In this document: one piece after another, positions 1 to 6,929 of the stretch
Layout of the letters: every line of letters starts with the position of its first letter
How positions within the stretch are numbered: the first letter of the stretch is position 1
Origin: a virus
Virus record (IMG/VR): IMGVR_UViG_3300017957_000063
Location: 1 to 25,835 of that record
Reading direction: 5' to 3' (one strand)
DNA: 25,835 nucleotides
The notes under the pieces: generated by a model
What the model saw: the letters and a program-made list of their open reading frames with translations, nothing else
The model's database searches: none
What the model was told of the DNA's origin: nothing
Position numbers and translations under genes: made by a program

Positions 1-351
1 ATGGCTCGTAAAATACTCGATAAAATGAGAAAACGTGCTAAGAAAATTGCCCTACCTGAAAGTTTAAAAGAAGAAATAGAATTAACCGAAAGATTAAAAC
101 CACATAATGCTAAAAAATCAAAATACTATGGTAAAGAATTTGATAGAAAGCTTGAACTTAGAAAAATTAAATCTTTTATCAGTGGAATTCAAAAACTTGA
201 TAAAGAGCTTCAAGGGTTTCAAAACAATGCTGGTTTCTACGGCCCAAGTAAAATATTTGATGGTCTTGCAGATGCAGAACATGAAGCATATAATTACCAA
301 TGGGAAATCGAACAAGGGCGCTGGGACGGCGAGATAGAAGTAGATTCATAA
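1..351 (+). CDS. Small basic hypothetical protein, possibly 5'-truncated
   Basis: This 116-residue reading frame begins with ATG at the first base of the window, so the true start could lie further upstream and no ribosome site can be examined. The protein is Lys/Glu-rich, with a basic N-terminus (residues 1-20), a helical middle, and an aromatic acidic C-terminus (YNYQWEIEQGRWDGE). I do not recognise the family. Its stop overlaps the next start as TAATG, which suggests translational coupling to the tagged small proteins that follow and places it in the late head-protein block. Confidence 0.7.
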   Translation: MARKILDKMRKRAKKIALPESLKEEIELTERLKPHNAKKSKYYGKEFDRKLELRKIKSFISGIQKLDKELQGFQNNAGFYGPSKIFDGLADAEHEAYNYQWEIEQGRWDGEIEVDS

Positions 352-614
352 TGAAAAGTTTTAAACAGTTTAACGAACAGGGTAATCACATTTACCAAAA
401 GTTTATTCTTGCTACAAGAGCAGGAGATGATGTCTGGAAATTAAATGGTCAGGAAGATGACATTAAAAAAGCAAAAGATAGATTGGCTGATATTTGGACA
501 CAAGGTGGTAGTGCAAAGGATAAAGCAATTATAGACGCTAGATTTGCACAGAAAAATAAATGGAAACTATACCAAGTCGTAAGTTGGGACGGCAAACAAG
601 GCAAGAAAGGATAA
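351..614 (+). CDS. Small protein with capsid-targeting-like N-terminal tag
   Basis: An 87-residue protein starting at the ATG that overlaps the previous stop (TAATG). An upstream in-frame ATG at 300 would lie inside the previous gene and is less likely. The N-terminus MKSFKQFNEQ closely resembles the T4 internal-protein tag MKTYQEFIAE, which directs proteins into the prohead and is cut after the Glu by the prohead protease. The rest is a small charged domain (DVWKLNGQEDDIKKAKDRLA and a C-terminal Trp/Lys-rich part) with no function I recognise. From the tag and its neighbours I infer a head-internal protein; this is not shown directly. Confidence 0.8.
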   Translation: MKSFKQFNEQGNHIYQKFILATRAGDDVWKLNGQEDDIKKAKDRLADIWTQGGSAKDKAIIDARFAQKNKWKLYQVVSWDGKQGKKG

Positions 615-617
615 CCA

Positions 618-1487
618 ATGGATAACAAAGAATTTATTAAAGATTTACTAACTCAAAAACTTGATGAAGTAATTGGAGGTCCTAAACCTGTTGGCGATGG
701 TCAACTTGACTCTTACTATGCAATGCAGGATGCCAAGAAAAAGGCAAAAGAAGATGGTAAAGTCTGGGATAAAATGGGTCAGGACGAAAAGGACCGTTAT
801 GTTGCTCCAGAAATGGAAAAGGCTGGTTATGAGAAAAAACCTGGTAATACAAAATGGACAAGAAAACCAACTGAAGATGAGAAAAAACATGCGGATAAAG
901 TCAGAGCTGATGATGAGCGCGTACGTAAAATGTCGTCCGATGATAAGATAGATTATTTTGCTAAAAATCCTTATAAATCTACAGCTGGCATGGACGTTTC
1001 TGATGATGATTTGCAAAAGATTAAATTGGCAAGAATGGAAAAACAGATGGAGGAACTTCTCAAGAAAGCAGAAGAGGCTCAGATGAAAATGTATGATGCC
1101 GAAGAAGAAGGCGATGATGACGCGTATGAAGAAGCTGATGAAGAACACGAATACTGGTATGACAAAGTACAATCACTAGAAAATAAAATAGAAGATTTAA
1201 AAGATGAAATTGGTAGTAAAAAAGAAGAAACAATGAGGTCTTTTAAACAATATGTTGATGAGATATCTAAGTCATTGGCTACTAGATATCATAAGAAAAA
1301 TCAAAAGGCTCAGTCAAAATTACCAGGCGCTTCTACACTAGGAATTTCTGCTGACGATGCACGTAAAGTAAAAAATAGAGTTAAAGGTAGTAATAGAGCT
1401 ATGGATAGAATGTATGGCCGAGGTAGTTATCAAAGACCTAAAGGCCAAAAGGCAAAATACTACGATAGGGATTATAAGAAACAATGA
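618..1487 (+). CDS. Charged coiled-coil protein, possible scaffold or internal head protein
   Basis: A 289-residue protein preceded by AAGGA eight bases before the ATG. Residues 1-130 are charged with lysine and aspartate clusters. Residues about 135-205 are very acidic and heptad-like, typical of a long coiled coil. Residues 206-289 form a distinct basic domain that opens with MRSFKQYVDE, a second copy of the capsid-targeting-like tag found at the start of neighbouring proteins. The gene may therefore be a fusion of two head proteins, or contain an internal start at 1233. It overlaps the next gene by ATGA. Exact function unknown; a prohead core role is an inference from composition and context. 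Confidence 0.8.
   Translation: MDNKEFIKDLLTQKLDEVIGGPKPVGDGQLDSYYAMQDAKKKAKEDGKVWDKMGQDEKDRYVAPEMEKAGYEKKPGNTKWTRKPTEDEKKHADKVRADDERVRKMSSDDKIDYFAKNPYKSTAGMDVSDDDLQKIKLARMEKQMEELLKKAEEAQMKMYDAEEEGDDDAYEEADEEHEYWYDKVQSLENKIEDLKDEIGSKKEETMRSFKQYVDEISKSLATRYHKKNQKAQSKLPGASTLGISADDARKVKNRVKGSNRAMDRMYGRGSYQRPKGQKAKYYDRDYKKQ
1233..1487 (+). other. Possible internal start giving an 84-residue tagged protein
   Basis: An in-frame ATG within the 618-1487 gene begins a segment starting MRSFKQYVDE, which matches the first-residue tags of the flanking genes. The upstream bases (AAAGAAGAAAC) are purine-rich but do not form a good Shine-Dalgarno site. Either an internal translation start or a cleavage site inside a fused protein would explain the tag. 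Evidence is pattern similarity only. Confidence 0.3.
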
Positions 1488-1966
1488 AAACATTTAAAGA
1501 ATTTAAAAATATAAACGAAGCATTTTCTTTGACCAAGGGGAACTTTACTAAGGTAAAGAGTTTAGAAAAGTTATTGGACGAATTAGTTAAGTTTGCTAAA
1601 AAAGCAGGTCATAAAAATTTTATGATACCACCTGGTTCAGGATTTAAAAAAAGAGATGTATCAACATCAAAAGGCTTTTACAGCCCAACACTAATGGGAT
1701 TAATACAGTCTTTATATTATACATCTAGTGATGCAGAAGATTCTGAATGGACAGATAGTTCAGAATGGTCTAATAAAACAGCAAAAACAATTCCAGATAA
1801 AAAATTTGGTGGATTAGAGGTTCGTGACCCAGAAGATAAATTGGGTCAAATCGCAGTAATAAGAGCAGAAATTTTTATTGCAATGTCTGATTTCTTTGAG
1901 GCAAATCCGGATTTCATGAGTAAATTTGGTGATGCTGAAAAAGCAACGCGAATGTTTATAAAATAA
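1484..1966 (+). CDS. Tagged putative head-internal protein, 160 aa
   Basis: The start overlaps the previous stop (ATGA). The N-terminus MKTFKEFKNINEAF is a capsid-targeting-like tag ending in I-N-E|A, which fits the T4 prohead-protease preference for cleavage after [L/I]-x-E. After a basic helical stretch (residues 16-45) there is a mixed domain rich in Ser, Asp and Trp, then a C-terminal helix (AEIFIAMSDFFEANPDFMSK). I do not recognise the domain. The gene is the third in a chain of overlapping late genes. Confidence 0.8.
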   Translation: MKTFKEFKNINEAFSLTKGNFTKVKSLEKLLDELVKFAKKAGHKNFMIPPGSGFKKRDVSTSKGFYSPTLMGLIQSLYYTSSDAEDSEWTDSSEWSNKTAKTIPDKKFGGLEVRDPEDKLGQIAVIRAEIFIAMSDFFEANPDFMSKFGDAEKATRMFIK

Positions 1967-2172
1967 TGTTAACATTTTCGGATTATTTGGGAGAAAAGGC
2001 TAAATCAAAGGCTCAACAAAGACTTTTTGGTTTGGCACTATCGGTAAAAGATGGTGATACACCTGAATCCGAAGTCTCACAACAGGTGAGAGACATGGCA
2101 AAGAATATTTCCAAAAAGGATTTGGAAGATTATGCCAAAACAAAACATAAAGGTTTACCAGATAAGGTATAA
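1966..2172 (+). CDS. DUF3008-like small protein with N-terminal tag
   Basis: A 68-residue protein coupled by TAATG to the gene before it. Residues 13-68 match the pattern I know as DUF3008: SKAQQRLFGLAL near the start and DLEDYAKTKHKGLPDKV at the end, a small basic domain of unknown function common in bacteria and phages. The first ten residues (MLTFSDYLGE) are not part of that domain and look like the cleavable head-targeting tags of the neighbours. The phage appears to have attached a packaging tag to a stand-alone domain. Confidence 0.8.
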   Translation: MLTFSDYLGEKAKSKAQQRLFGLALSVKDGDTPESEVSQQVRDMAKNISKKDLEDYAKTKHKGLPDKV

Positions 2173-2193
2173 AAATAGAATCGGAGACGATAA

Positions 2194-4119
2194 ATGAAAA
2201 AATTTAGAAATTTATTAACAGGATTGGTCGAATCCGATGCTGCTTACGGTGCTTCATTAAAGAAGATTGCACACGACGAAAAAATTAAATCTCTATCTAA
2301 AAGAGATAGAGAAACATTAATGCGTATTGCTGATATGATGAAAAATGCAAATCGTGATGACATTAAACACGAAGTTGCAAATAGCCCAGAGGAAAGAAGA
2401 AAGGAACGTCTTGCTAGAATGCAAAGACAATCTGGTAGTGAAACACATAGAGATAGACAGAAAAGATTAGGTAAACCTCAAACTGAAGAAACTGAACTCA
2501 ATGAAATGACTCAAAGATTTATCTTTGATACTTTAAAGAGTGCTACCAAGGCTGAAAAAATGGCTTCTAGATTTAATCTAGATGTTGATAGTGGTGTAGG
2601 TAAAGATTCCGATGGTAAATTATTCTATGTTGCTGTCACTGGTAAATTTACAGATATTACCAAATGGATGAAGATTTTAGATGAAGGAGTAATTTTAGAG
2701 GGTGGCGATTGTTATCATTGCGATGGTAAAGATGATGATTGCAAACATTGTGGTGGTTCAGGTTATGTTCAATTTAAAGATGATGACAGAGATTCTAAAA
2801 TCACAAGTAAAGATATTAAAATGGCAGTAGGTATTGCCAATGACCCAAGATATAAAGGTGGTAATTATTCTGCCGCTTATTCAAAAATTGCAAAACTGAA
2901 AAAAGGTTTGGTATCACACCCAAGAGTTAAGGACGCATTAAGACAAGCTAACGAATCAGTTGTTAGTGACCGTGGCCTACGAATGGTGAATAAAGATGGT
3001 GATATTCGCTACGTTGAAAGAGACAAAGTGAAAAAATACCAAGAAAAAGGCTATAGAGCAGATACAAAATCAGCTGTTGAAAAAAGAGGCAATATTTCCA
3101 GAACAGACGCATTTGCAAATGTAAAAAGAATCGCCAAAGAATTACAAAAGGAATCACCAAATAGATATAGCCCTCTCCAAATGGCAAAAGCTAAAAAAGA
3201 AAGAGAGGACCGAAGAAAGCAATCTGGTGACGCTGAAAGAAACAGATATCAAAGATTAAAGCAAAGACAATATGGTAGCATGATGGGTGGTCTCAAAGAT
3301 GACTTTGCTCATATTGAAGCTACATTAGAAGAGAATTATAGAACACTTGCAACCAAAGGCATGGGAACTGAAACTCCATCTTCTGCAAATAATATCAAGA
3401 AAAATGGTATAGAGATGGATTATTACGATGCTTCTGGTAGCAAAAGACGAGGTAAAATCTCTAATATAGATAATGAAACATATACTGTAAGAGACATCGA
3501 TGATGGTAAATATCGTAAATATAAATTCCTTGATAGAGAAAAAGCTAAAGAATATTTAAAGAAGGAAAATATCAACGAAAATGATATGTCTTTAGATGAC
3601 ATTAAAAAGAAATGGGCTAAAGAAATTATTGCCTTCCAAGATGATGGAAAGGATTTACCATCAAGTGCAATGTCAGATTTCTATGGTTATAGAGATGTAG
3701 ATTCTATTAAAACAGATGACCCTGATGAGTTCGATGATTTTGTTATGGGTTTACAAATGGGCAAATATAGAGAAAAATTGGGTATCAAAGAAGCTTCTGC
3801 AAAGGCTGATGCTATGAGAGCCATCAAACGAGATAGAGATTTTAAACAAGTTAAAGATGTAGATGTAAGAGCAACTACAGCTGATATGAAACTTGCTAAA
3901 AAGAATCCTATTGTACAATTAAGAAAAATTCTTGATTACAAGGGTGGTACAATGGAATTCTTAAATAAGAAAAAATTAAAACTGAAGAGTGATGAAGCTG
4001 ATGCTTTATTACGAGGTTTTGATTCACTCCAAAAAGTACAGGACAAAGAGAAATATCAGTTATTAATCTCTAAGGACCCTGCAAGTCTTAAAAAGATTCT
4101 TAAAATTGTAAAACGATGA
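2194..4119 (+). CDS. Large modular protein with tag and DnaJ-like zinc motif; possible processed polyprotein
   Basis: A 641-residue protein with a good ribosome site (CGGAGACG). It starts MKKFRNLLTGLVES, a head-targeting-like tag ending L-V-E|S. Modules by residue: 67-96 basic, with a QSG...R-D-R motif that recurs loosely at 343-352; 104-170 a small domain; 173-190 C-x2-C-x-G-x4-C-x2-C-x-G-x-G, like one zinc-binding half of DnaJ; 208-254 a helical segment; 268-287 a motif shared with the C-terminus of the 4788-5864 protein; 400-455 a probable small beta domain; 533-641 a helical C-terminus. Several further [L/I]-x-E sites separate modules (near residues 104, 169, 379, 462 and 533), consistent with processing by a prohead protease. 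Function unknown. Confidence 0.85.
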   Translation: MKKFRNLLTGLVESDAAYGASLKKIAHDEKIKSLSKRDRETLMRIADMMKNANRDDIKHEVANSPEERRKERLARMQRQSGSETHRDRQKRLGKPQTEETELNEMTQRFIFDTLKSATKAEKMASRFNLDVDSGVGKDSDGKLFYVAVTGKFTDITKWMKILDEGVILEGGDCYHCDGKDDDCKHCGGSGYVQFKDDDRDSKITSKDIKMAVGIANDPRYKGGNYSAAYSKIAKLKKGLVSHPRVKDALRQANESVVSDRGLRMVNKDGDIRYVERDKVKKYQEKGYRADTKSAVEKRGNISRTDAFANVKRIAKELQKESPNRYSPLQMAKAKKEREDRRKQSGDAERNRYQRLKQRQYGSMMGGLKDDFAHIEATLEENYRTLATKGMGTETPSSANNIKKNGIEMDYYDASGSKRRGKISNIDNETYTVRDIDDGKYRKYKFLDREKAKEYLKKENINENDMSLDDIKKKWAKEIIAFQDDGKDLPSSAMSDFYGYRDVDSIKTDDPDEFDDFVMGLQMGKYREKLGIKEASAKADAMRAIKRDRDFKQVKDVDVRATTADMKLAKKNPIVQLRKILDYKGGTMEFLNKKKLKLKSDEADALLRGFDSLQKVQDKEKYQLLISKDPASLKKILKIVKR

Positions 4120-4502
4120 AGCGATTCAATGAATCATTTGGTTTATACGAGGGAGTCGTTGTACCTCTCGAGCAACCATTGGTAGAATTTGATACTACTG
4201 GGGGATTAATAGTATCAGAAAAGGAACCAGAGTTGAATAAACCAAAAAGGTCAAGTGGAGACAAAAAATATGTTGTCTATGTGAGAAATCCAAAAACAGG
4301 CAATATTAAAAAGATACAATTTGGTGATGAGAAAGGTGGGCTGACCTCTAAAATTAATGATAAAGGGGCTGCAGCAAGTTTTGCCGCAAGACATAATTGC
4401 GATACAAAAACAGATAAATTAAGTCCAGGTTATTGGGCTTGTCGCCTTCCAAGATATGCCAAGGAATTGGGATTAACAGGTGGCGGAAATTACTTTTGGT
4501 AA
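4116..4502 (+). CDS. Conserved phage protein with CDT...PGYWACR motif and head tag
   Basis: A 128-residue protein overlapping the 641-residue gene by ATGA. It starts MKRFNESFGLYEG, which again ends L-Y-E|G. The region from about residue 46 (KKYVVYVRNPKTGNIKKIQF) to RHNCDT and PGYWACRLPRYAKELGL is a conserved small domain that I recall from many marine and T4-like phage genomes near head genes, with two conserved cysteines and tryptophan. Its biochemical role is not known to me. A virion or head-assembly role is likely from context. Confidence 0.85.
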   Translation: MKRFNESFGLYEGVVVPLEQPLVEFDTTGGLIVSEKEPELNKPKRSSGDKKYVVYVRNPKTGNIKKIQFGDEKGGLTSKINDKGAAASFAARHNCDTKTDKLSPGYWACRLPRYAKELGLTGGGNYFW

Positions 4503-4752
4503 ACCTTACGTAGACGAAGGTAATATAAGAACATTTAGTGTCGATGCTATTGATGAAGAATTCGTTTGGCATCGAGACAAAGAAGATAGAATTATAGAAG
4601 TAATTGAAGGTGATGGTTGGCAATTTCAACCGGAAAATTCATTACCTTACTTGTTAAAGCCAGGAATTGGATTTACAATAAGAAAAGGCGAATACCACAG
4701 GCTATTGAAAGGTATCAATGACTTGGTGGTTAAAGTCACTAAAATTATATAA
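4480..4752 (+). CDS. Small cupin-like protein
   Basis: Ninety residues from a GTG start, overlapping the previous gene by 23 bases in another frame; an AACAGG stretch just upstream may serve for ribosome binding. The sequence has the single-domain cupin look: a WHRDKEDR segment that could supply a metal-binding His, EVIEGDGWQFQ, a PGIGFTIRKGEYHRL loop with a second His, and a final strand (DLVVKVTKII). Similar short cupin-like proteins occur in cyanophages and related marine phages. Substrate and metal are unknown. Its stop codon lies inside the late-promoter box that serves the next gene. Confidence 0.7.
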   Translation: MAEITFGKPYVDEGNIRTFSVDAIDEEFVWHRDKEDRIIEVIEGDGWQFQPENSLPYLLKPGIGFTIRKGEYHRLLKGINDLVVKVTKII

Positions 4753-4755
4753 ATA
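4748..4755 (+). promoter_or_regulatory. T4-type late promoter box TATAAATA
   Basis: An exact match to the T4 late -10 box, located 40 bases before the ATG at 4788 and containing the stop codon of the upstream gene. T4 late boxes are read by a phage sigma factor (gp55 type) and a sliding clamp; no such gene is in this window. Confidence 0.65.
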
Positions 4756-4787
4756 AACACATAATTAAATTTAATTAGGAGACGGAT

Positions 4788-5864
4788 ATGTCAAGCAATG
4801 TAGACTATTTCACCAAAAAGGAAGAGCTTTCCGAAGAGGTGGAAATACAAGAGGTTCAGGAAACTGAAAAAGCTGAACTTTCTGAGGCGGTTTTAAAAAT
4901 TTCCTATTTTACTGGTAAGGTAAAAAATAATAAAACTGCTGAAAAATTAGGAATTAAAATTAAAGTTCTTGGAGGTGGCGAAGGTAATGCTCATATTGCA
5001 ATGTCGGGTACTGAAGAGGCACTTAAGAAGTATGCTAGTAGATTCCTTGGTGCTGATAAAAACGATTCACTAAGCCAAATACAAAATGATGTAGGTGGTC
5101 CATACTTCGGTGAATCAATTGATTGGACATCAAAGATTAACGACAAGGTTGAAGAATATATTCAAGAGGGGTCATGTAGCTCAAAAAAGAAATTACACGG
5201 AAGCTATAATGAAGAGGATAGTGAATACCAAGAATTTTTCAAAAAGGCTTTAGAAAAATTTGGTGTAGACTCACCTGATGAGCTTTCGGATGAAAAGAAA
5301 AAAGAATTCTTTAATTATGTTGATGACAATTATTCAGCAAAAAATGAAGAATTTGACGCAGAACTTTTAGACATCATTGCAGAAATGACAGACGAAGAGT
5401 TTGATGAACTTTTGGAAGATGAAGAACTTAACGAATTATCACCTGAACTTTTAAAGAGATACAGAAGCAAGGCTTATAAACAATATAAGAAAGCCGGTGA
5501 TGCAATTGATAAATCAGCTGCTAATCCAAATAATAGAAGGTCTTGGGACCCTGAACCAACTAAGCGTTCTAAGGATGCTCTTGCTAAGCATCAAAAAGTT
5601 CGCAATAAGCGTAGTAGAGGTATCGGTTCGGCAGATAAAAGAGATATGGCAAGAACTGGTTATCAATTTAAGAGTCCAGTTAGAAATAATCCTAAAGACT
5701 TTTCTTTGTCAAAGAAATCAGTTAGTGACATACAAAAAATTAAAGGATATGGTAGAGACCAATCCGGTACAAATAAAATTGTCAGCCCAGGTGGTCAGAT
5801 AAGACACGTATCTAACGATGAACTTAAGGCTTACCAAGAGCGTGGCTGGAAAAAATCCAAATAA
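4788..5864 (+). CDS. Acidic modular virion-type protein, 358 aa
   Basis: Good ribosome site (TTAGGAGACGG) and an exact late-promoter box upstream. Residues 1-35 are acidic and contain L-S-E|A, a plausible prohead-protease site. Residues 36-128 form a mixed alpha/beta domain. Residues about 138-188 carry a module (KFGVDSPDELSDEKKKEFFN) that I recall from other marine phage structural proteins. Residues 186-218 are very acidic, followed by LSPELLKRYRSKA at 217-229, another recurrent phage motif. The C-terminus (336-354) shares G-x-I-R-x-V-x-x-D-x-x-K-x-Y-Q-E-x-G with the 641-residue protein. Probably a head or virion protein; exact role unknown. Confidence 0.85.
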   Translation: MSSNVDYFTKKEELSEEVEIQEVQETEKAELSEAVLKISYFTGKVKNNKTAEKLGIKIKVLGGGEGNAHIAMSGTEEALKKYASRFLGADKNDSLSQIQNDVGGPYFGESIDWTSKINDKVEEYIQEGSCSSKKKLHGSYNEEDSEYQEFFKKALEKFGVDSPDELSDEKKKEFFNYVDDNYSAKNEEFDAELLDIIAEMTDEEFDELLEDEELNELSPELLKRYRSKAYKQYKKAGDAIDKSAANPNNRRSWDPEPTKRSKDALAKHQKVRNKRSRGIGSADKRDMARTGYQFKSPVRNNPKDFSLSKKSVSDIQKIKGYGRDQSGTNKIVSPGGQIRHVSNDELKAYQERGWKKSK

Positions 5865-5868
5865 CACG

Positions 5869-5876
5869 GATAAATA
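5869..5876 (+). promoter_or_regulatory. Late-promoter-like box GATAAATA
   Basis: One mismatch from TATAAATA, 39 bases before the ATG at 5908, the same spacing as the exact box at 4748. It lies in the 43-base gap between two genes. Confidence 0.5.
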
Positions 5877-5907
5877 AATTTAAATAATCTATATTATAGG
5901 AGATATT

Positions 5908-6165
5908 ATGAAAGCGATAATTGAATGGTTAAAAGACTTTTTTGGTTTGAATAAACCAGAACCAAAGAAATCTGTTCGCACCACACCAGTGACTAAGAAA
6001 GAAGTTGCTAAAGGACCTGTTGTTAAGAAGGTCACAAAAGCTTCTTTAAATAAGTTAACTAAAGCTCAATTAGAAGAGCGTGGTCGTGAACTCGGCATTG
6101 AATTAGACAAAAGGTTAGTTAAAGCTAAATTAGTTGACCAAGTCTTTAAAGCCGAACAGAAATAA
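5908..6165 (+). CDS. Small basic protein with SAP/HeH-like C-terminal helix pair
   Basis: An 85-residue protein preceded by TATAGGAGATATT. Residues 1-15 are amphipathic (MKAIIEWLKDFFGL). A Lys/Pro/Thr-rich linker (16-45) leads to LNKLTKAQLEERGRELGI and KRLVKAKLVDQVF, the helix-extended-helix pattern of SAP/LEM-like DNA-binding folds. Such short proteins are common in phage late regions, but whether this one binds DNA is not shown. It probably has its own late promoter. Confidence 0.75.
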   Translation: MKAIIEWLKDFFGLNKPEPKKSVRTTPVTKKEVAKGPVVKKVTKASLNKLTKAQLEERGRELGIELDKRLVKAKLVDQVFKAEQK

Positions 6166-6207
6166 TTTTTGTTATAACTTAACGTTAATTTAAACAGGAG
6201 AATAACA

Positions 6208-6525
6208 ATGGCACTATGGGGAAAAACAGACACCGCTGGTGATATACCTAAGTGGCTTGAGGACGACGCAAATAACACTAATAAGTCCAATGACAAAGAC
6301 AACGCAGTATTCGTTGACTTGACAGAGGCTGGTGTAGAGTCTAACAGAGCTAAAGGTCTTCATACACCTGGTTGGAACTTGTATCACACATATACAGACC
6401 AAAATGGTAATACCCGTCATAAAGCTGAAAATATTGTAGTAATGAAAGTTTCTGCATCTGATGCTGGTGATGCTGGTGTGACAGGCGATACAGCCGACGA
6501 AGACGCAATTGTAGCTGATAGTTAA
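6208..6525 (+). CDS. Conserved small phage virion-type protein (MALWGKTD family)
   Basis: A 105-residue protein with a good ribosome site (AACAGGAGAATAAC). The start MALWGKTD, the middle GLHTPGWNLYHTYTDQNGNT and the following RHKAENIVVM form a pattern I recognise from T4-like marine phages, where it is usually listed as a structural or hypothetical protein. The C-terminal 25 residues are Ala/Asp/Gly-rich and probably flexible. It stands alone between short intergenic gaps in the late block. Confidence 0.8.
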   Translation: MALWGKTDTAGDIPKWLEDDANNTNKSNDKDNAVFVDLTEAGVESNRAKGLHTPGWNLYHTYTDQNGNTRHKAENIVVMKVSASDAGDAGVTGDTADEDAIVADS

Positions 6526-6553
6526 TAGTTAACACTTTTTACATTTTTGTTTT

Positions 6554-6928
6554 ATGAAATTGACGGAATCAACCTTTTTACTTTATGCTATGAAGCACTA
6601 TGACAATCCACAATGTACGGATATGTCAGAGTTCGAAGAAGATATGAAGAGGTTTCAATATCTTCGAAAGTTATTTAGTCGATATCGACAAGATAATGAA
6701 CTCAAGGAGAGGTTGATTCTAAATCATTTGATAGTACTATTTAATGTATTTGGTGCTAAAGCTACGGAAATGCTTTTTATGAGGCTTCACGAATATCATG
6801 AGTATTTGAAGCCTTTTGTAGTTTATCTGAATTTCATGCCACAATTGTTGGTATATGACAATGTGATTATTAATAGTAAAAGCATTGTTTCAGATGAACA
6901 AATTATAAAGTGTTTACAGGAAATCTAA
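6554..6928 (+). CDS. Conserved phage helical protein, 124 aa
   Basis: Starts MKLTESTFLLYAMKHYDN. No clear Shine-Dalgarno precedes it; the upstream bases are T-rich. The protein is mostly helical with a conserved central stretch (LKERLILNHLIVLFNVFG) and MLFMRLHEYHEYLKPF. I recall similar small proteins (start of the type FLxYAxKxYDNPQC) in many T4-like cyanophage and pelagiphage genomes. There is no catalytic motif and function is unknown. Confidence 0.8.
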   Translation: MKLTESTFLLYAMKHYDNPQCTDMSEFEEDMKRFQYLRKLFSRYRQDNELKERLILNHLIVLFNVFGAKATEMLFMRLHEYHEYLKPFVVYLNFMPQLLVYDNVIINSKSIVSDEQIIKCLQEI

Positions 6929-6929
6929 T

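Noticed and set aside
648-1172. Long open frame on the minus strand (174 residues) opposite the charged coiled-coil gene
   Set aside because: Its protein is Phe/Ile-rich low-complexity sequence produced by reading Lys/Glu codons backwards, and every supported gene is on the plus strand.
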